Shown: in pieces, positions 13,488-14,224 of the stretch
How the letters are laid out: the number at the start of each line of letters is the position of its first letter
Numbering within the stretch: the stretch's first letter is position 1
The notes under the pieces: model-generated
Seen by the model: the letters and a program-made list of their open reading frames with translations, nothing else
Told to the model about the DNA's origin: nothing
The model's database searches: none
Made by a program: the position numbers and the translations under genes
NCBI GenBank assembly: GCA_947629115.1
Contig: CANRCL010000022.1
Span: 1 to 14,224, forward strand
Direction of reading: 5' to 3'
Source of the DNA: an uncultured Bacilli bacterium
Lineage (GTDB): Bacteria; Bacillota_I; Bacilli_A; RF39; UBA660
Length of the DNA: 14,224 nt

Positions 13488-14224
13488 TTAATTAGCACTA
13501 TTAGTAGTTGTACTATTGGCTAAATTATTTAAATAAATACCATATTGTCTATCTAATGTTGAATCAATAATTTTCATATTATAAAGTTCACGATAATGTT
13601 TCATAGAATTTAATGATAAATCGGTATCAGTATTTATTTTTTCATTGGCTAAAGTTTCAATAATTTCATCTTTCATATCTTCAAGTTTAGCCTTATCTTT
13701 AGAAGCATTACGATATATAATGTGATATCCAAGTTCGGTAGTTATTACTTTTTTACTATATTCGCCATCTTTTAATTTATAAGCAGCATCTAATAATTCA
13801 TCATATTCTTCACTTAAATCACTATAATTAACATATCCCATATTACCATCATTTTCTTTAGTGGCTTCATCTTCAGAATATTCTTTAACTAATTCTTTAA
13901 AGGTATCTAATTTTTTATCAGCATCATTTAATTTTTTAATAACTTCATTAACTTTTTCTTTGGCTTTATCTTCGGCTTCAGTCTTTTCCGTAGTAGTCAT
14001 ACTATCAGTTACTTCTGGAGTTATTAAGATATGATAAAGTTCAATATCTTCTTTAGCATCTTCATTATAGTATTTTTCAATTTCTTTATCAGTTACAAGT
14101 GATTTAGCATATTCTTCCATAGCATGTGATTGCATAAAACTTGTATATAAATAATCTTGATAGGCTTCTTTATCAGTATAATTAGTATTTTTTCTTAAAG
14201 CCTCTAAAAATTTATCTTCGCCTC
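13488..14224 (-). CDS. PrsA-type foldase with parvulin (PpiC) domain, 3' part
   Basis: The frame is open from the right edge to the TAA at 13490-13488, so the gene is cut by the window. The visible 245 residues begin GEDKFLEALRKNTNYTDKEAYQDYLYTSFM; the internal ATG at 14135 is not the start. VTDKEIEKYYN is followed by a PpiC domain: IELYHILITPEV at its start, FKELVKEYSEDEATKENDGNMGYVNYSDL in the middle and KLKDGEYSKKVITTELGYHIIYR at its end, matching the family pattern HILV, FxxLAxxYSxD, G-x-x-G and GYHII. PrsA proteins are extracytoplasmic lipoproteins that help exported proteins fold; the signal peptide and lipobox would lie outside the window. The Ser/Thr/Asn-rich tail (NNLANSTTTNSAN) is typical of surface-exposed ends. 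It could also be a related SurA-like foldase. Confidence 0.88.
   Translation of the reverse strand, partial: GEDKFLEALRKNTNYTDKEAYQDYLYTSFMQSHAMEEYAKSLVTDKEIEKYYNEDAKEDIELYHILITPEVTDSMTTTEKTEAEDKAKEKVNEVIKKLNDADKKLDTFKELVKEYSEDEATKENDGNMGYVNYSDLSEEYDELLDAAYKLKDGEYSKKVITTELGYHIIYRNASKDKAKLEDMKDEIIETLANEKINTDTDLSLNSMKHYRELYNMKIIDSTLDRQYGIYLNNLANSTTTNSAN

Noticed and set aside
1..14224. CRISPR arrays, tRNA or rRNA genes, intact insertion sequences, attachment sites
   Set aside because: No spaced repeats, cloverleaf sequences, transposase genes with inverted ends or long direct repeats were seen on reading both strands.

Overview
The window is very AT-rich and tightly packed. Genes start with ATG or GTG behind strong GGAGG/GGTGAT ribosome binding sites, and TGA acts as a stop (it ends the cysteine desulfurase-like gene) while tryptophan is always TGG. 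Together with EzrA, a rhodanese-less ThiI, a PrsA-type parvulin and the surface-protein family at the left edge, this suggests a low-GC Bacillota, probably an uncultured gut lineage near Erysipelotrichales/RF39-like Bacilli that uses the standard bacterial code. The lineage is inference; no rRNA or tRNA gene is present to test it.

Left part (1-3530). The 3' end of a large surface protein with a SUMF1-like domain is followed by a 41-codon remnant of a second copy. A bidirectional terminator separates these from CTP synthase (pyrG) on the minus strand. pyrG has a near-consensus promoter and a leader with an intrinsic terminator that its own 5' end could open, so it looks attenuated. Facing away from pyrG is a truncated PD-(D/E)XK (Rpn/transposase-type) nuclease fragment with its own terminator.

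Central part (3530-8784, plus strand). ezrA (cell division), then a 260-codon helical protein I do not recognise with its own promoter and terminator, then an operon of a degenerate NifS-like PLP protein, thiI (tRNA 4-thiouridine synthesis) and a 62-codon hypothetical gene. ezrA, a nifS homologue, thiI, ackA and nrnA also lie in one general chromosomal neighbourhood in Bacillus subtilis, so this looks like an inherited Bacilli core segment.

Right part (8785-14224). A divergent ribose-phosphate pyrophosphokinase (prs) is followed by a membrane-anchored protein of unknown function. Next comes ackA with its own promoter, leading into nrnA and recX as overlapping or closely packed genes. A perfect bidirectional hairpin separates recX from the 3' end of a minus-strand PrsA/PpiC foldase that runs off the right edge.

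Most of the window is housekeeping. I see no CRISPR array, no intact mobile element and no obvious defence system. The points most worth a second look are the pyrG leader, the loss of catalytic features in the NifS-like protein beside ThiI, the possible ATA start of nrnA, and the unrecognised conserved-looking small genes.
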